This document shows positions 18,008-20,000 of a stretch of 20,000 bases of DNA, in pieces; the first letter of the stretch is position 1, and each line of letters begins with the position of its first letter. Made by a program: the position numbers and the translations under genes. The DNA is from Chromera velia (lineage: Eukaryota; Sar; Chromeraceae): assembly GCA_018398765.1 (NCBI GenBank), contig JAHBMJ010001797.1, positions 1-20,000 of the forward strand, written 5' to 3'. The notes beneath the pieces were generated by a model. It searched no databases. It was not told the origin of the DNA and worked only from the letters and a program-made list of their open reading frames with translations.

Positions 18008-20000
18008 CAGACACAGAGACCGAAAAAAAAAGGGGCTATGTATGACATGTAAACAGAGATGGTGTGTTCCACTTGTTGTTGGTTCTCATTTCTGTGCACT
18101 CTTCTCGAAAGAGAACCAGTGAAGTCTTGTTTGGAAAGTCCCAAATCAGATTTCCCATCTGGATCACTTGTTTTGTCCCCCGGCTCAATCAATTTCAGTA
18201 CTCGGTACGTTCCTCATATGAATCGATTTGAAGAAGACACTATATGCCAAACGGAACAACGAGTGCTCATGGAATTAGGGCAATATTGTCTAACTTGCAC
18301 TGACCGCGTAGTGATCCGGGGCTTTCCTGGGTTCTGCCCATCCGCAGAGTCTCTGCCAGAATGTCTTTGTGACCCGTCTGATCTGCAACACCTCCGGGCA
18401 GTGCTTGCGGGACCATCTCAAAAGCATGCGGCCCTCAGAGAGAGGGAACTGCTGCTCGTCGAGAATTCCCCTGTGAAGAAGGAGGTACCTGAAAGGAAGG
18501 AAGAGGAAGGATGTCGGTTGGAGGTTGACGAGAGAGAGTTAACAAAGATTCATACCAGAATCAAAATACGATTTTTCCACCGTCTCATGTCGAAGGCAAC
18601 AGACGAAAGGAAAGGCAACAAGACAGACACAACTGATACATAGAATGAGGAAACATACAAAGCCCTCCTTCGGACAAGTATTAATATGTACGAGGAGATA
18701 CTTAAGTGGAGGAGCATTACTGACCAGACAACAGATGCAGTGTTGCTTGTGAGTGAGAGTGGCAAGATAGGGAAATTCTCTGGAAGTCGGTGAAGCCAAA
18801 CGCAAATTGCAGTACCGTGTCCCTGCAGCTGTGCTGCAAATGCATTTCTTGCAACCGCCAGGGGTCTGTAAATCTTCACAGTGAACACAAAGGGCAACGC
18901 CAACATTTGGAGGACCGAGATGAAAAGGAGACAGGCTCCGAGGACGAAACCGGCAGTTCTGCAAGCACACAGACAGACAGACAGACAGACAGACAAATCG
19001 ATCAGGGGGTGCAAGATCAAGTTGAAGTTATTGCCAGAATGTGAAAGGCGACAAGGTCGGAACACATCAGAGGACTTTGAAACGACAAAAAAGGCATTTT
19101 TTCACATGCAGTGCCCGTCCAAGATTGTGTGCACCGAAAATGATAAACGATCATGAAGCAGTCTGGAAGAAGGTGCGTACAGTCCGTGAGAGAGGGTCGA
19201 AGCCCGTGCTGTGAGGTAGCAGGGAAATGGAGATTCAAAGACGTGGAATCTAGGCAAAAAATATATCCGCTCACGCATTTCTGATGTCAGGTCTGATTGC
19301 ATGAAAAGGAAGTACACAATTTGTGCTTCGACAAATCAACGACCGAATGGGTAAAAGAAAGCATGAATGAAAGCATGAACTCGAGAGAAGAAGAAAGGAA
19401 GAAAGAAAGTCCCAAAGGAAGAAAAACAAAATGAATGAATGAATGCATGCACGCACAACCTTTTCCCTTTGTAGAACAACTCACTGGAATGTATCTTTGT
19501 CCTCTTTGGACAAGCCTCTGAGAAGAAAGATTTCTCTGGACTCCTCTAGCTGCACAGAGTCACTCGATGGCCCCCTCGTCCCTCTACTCCCTGCCCCTCT
19601 ACCAGACAGAGCAGACCCCGGAGACACACGACATGCCCCAACCTCCATCACCTCTCCGTCAACTTTCAAAAATGCCCTTCCTGACCCTTCACCTGAATTT
19701 CGAACTTTCCGAAGCAATTGCCTCAGTTCATAACGAGGCAAGGGGATCACATCCCCCCTCACATCCTGATCCCTGGGTATTCCTGTTACTCTCGTTTCCC
19801 TGCCTACCACATTCCACTCCATCGCCCTGGCAGCTAGCGACCAGGGAGAGAACGACGGACCCCATGACTTGACTTTGAACGTCTGGAGGTTTTCGACTTG
19901 GTCCCCCTTCAGGGCAACCACACCCACAAACCCCCTTCTCATGGACTCCAACCCCAAATCGACTACATCAAACTTACCATCCAAAACATCAAGCGCACCC
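17037..20000 (-). CDS. C-terminal part of a multi-span membrane protein, 5' end outside the window
   Basis: Four exons, 5' to 3': from beyond 20000 to 19485, 18958-18659, 18488-18305 and 17957-17037 (stop). Phases match at all three joins (2, 2, 0), giving about 640 codons here. The first exon is soluble-looking (ALDVLDGKFDVVDLGLES, then RRGFVGVVALKGDQ). The second has two strongly hydrophobic stretches (GFVLGACLLFISVLQMLAL and WSVMLLHLSISSYILIL). The third is basic and aromatic (YLLLHRGILDEQQF, TKTFWQRLCGWAEPRK). The last codes a 306-residue Ser/Pro/Gly-rich, probably disordered tail. I recognise no family; a transporter or receptor is possible. The donor of exon two is uncertain: GTATGT at 18658 fits the phase, while GTATGA at 18555 would end a longer open frame. 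Confidence 0.7.
17962..18005 (-). repeat. (CA)n microsatellite acting as pyrimidine tract
   Basis: (GT)n on the gene strand, ending TTGCAG at the acceptor of the last exon of the right-hand gene (exon start 17957). Confidence 0.95.
18964..18994 (-). repeat. (CAGA)n microsatellite acting as pyrimidine tract
   Basis: (TGTC)n on the gene strand, followed by TGTGCTTGCAG at the acceptor of the exon starting at 18958. Confidence 0.95.

Overview
This is nuclear DNA of a eukaryote with small exons, many spliceosomal introns, abundant microsatellites and a decayed Ty3/gypsy chromovirus. Frequent GCATGC motifs, (CA)n, (CT)n and (CAGA)n tracts and compact multi-exon genes on both strands would fit a chromerid or other non-parasitic alveolate alga such as Chromera. 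That assignment is inference from style and not proof. A single N at 4681 shows that this is a draft assembly. Layout: 1-2400 holds a broken chromovirus (protease end, start of reverse transcriptase, a piece of integrase, a chromodomain and a candidate 3' LTR). 2727-4555 (+) is a Cys-containing multi-exon gene of unknown function; its last exon is repeated exactly at 4853-5288 behind the N. 5289-6296 is AT-rich and empty. 6297-11933 (-) is a 12-exon DusA-type tRNA-dihydrouridine synthase gene. 11934-12428 is a short divergent promoter region with a GCATGC palindrome. 12429-13712 (+) is a two-exon, four-helix membrane protein. 13713-17036 has no gene I can support and contains a second AT-rich island (about 14401-15960). 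17037-20000 (-) is the 3' part of a membrane-protein gene that runs off the right edge. The dus model is the firmest result: 12 exons, including one of 16 nt, join with matching phases into 569 codons plus stop, and the order of family motifs is kept across every junction. The genes do not form a functional pathway. The dus gene and the four-helix gene are head to head about 495 bp apart and may share a promoter. A recurring structural theme is that microsatellites sit right at splice sites and serve as pyrimidine tracts or, in one case, as an array of 5' splice sites. I found no evidence for a wholly new biological system.
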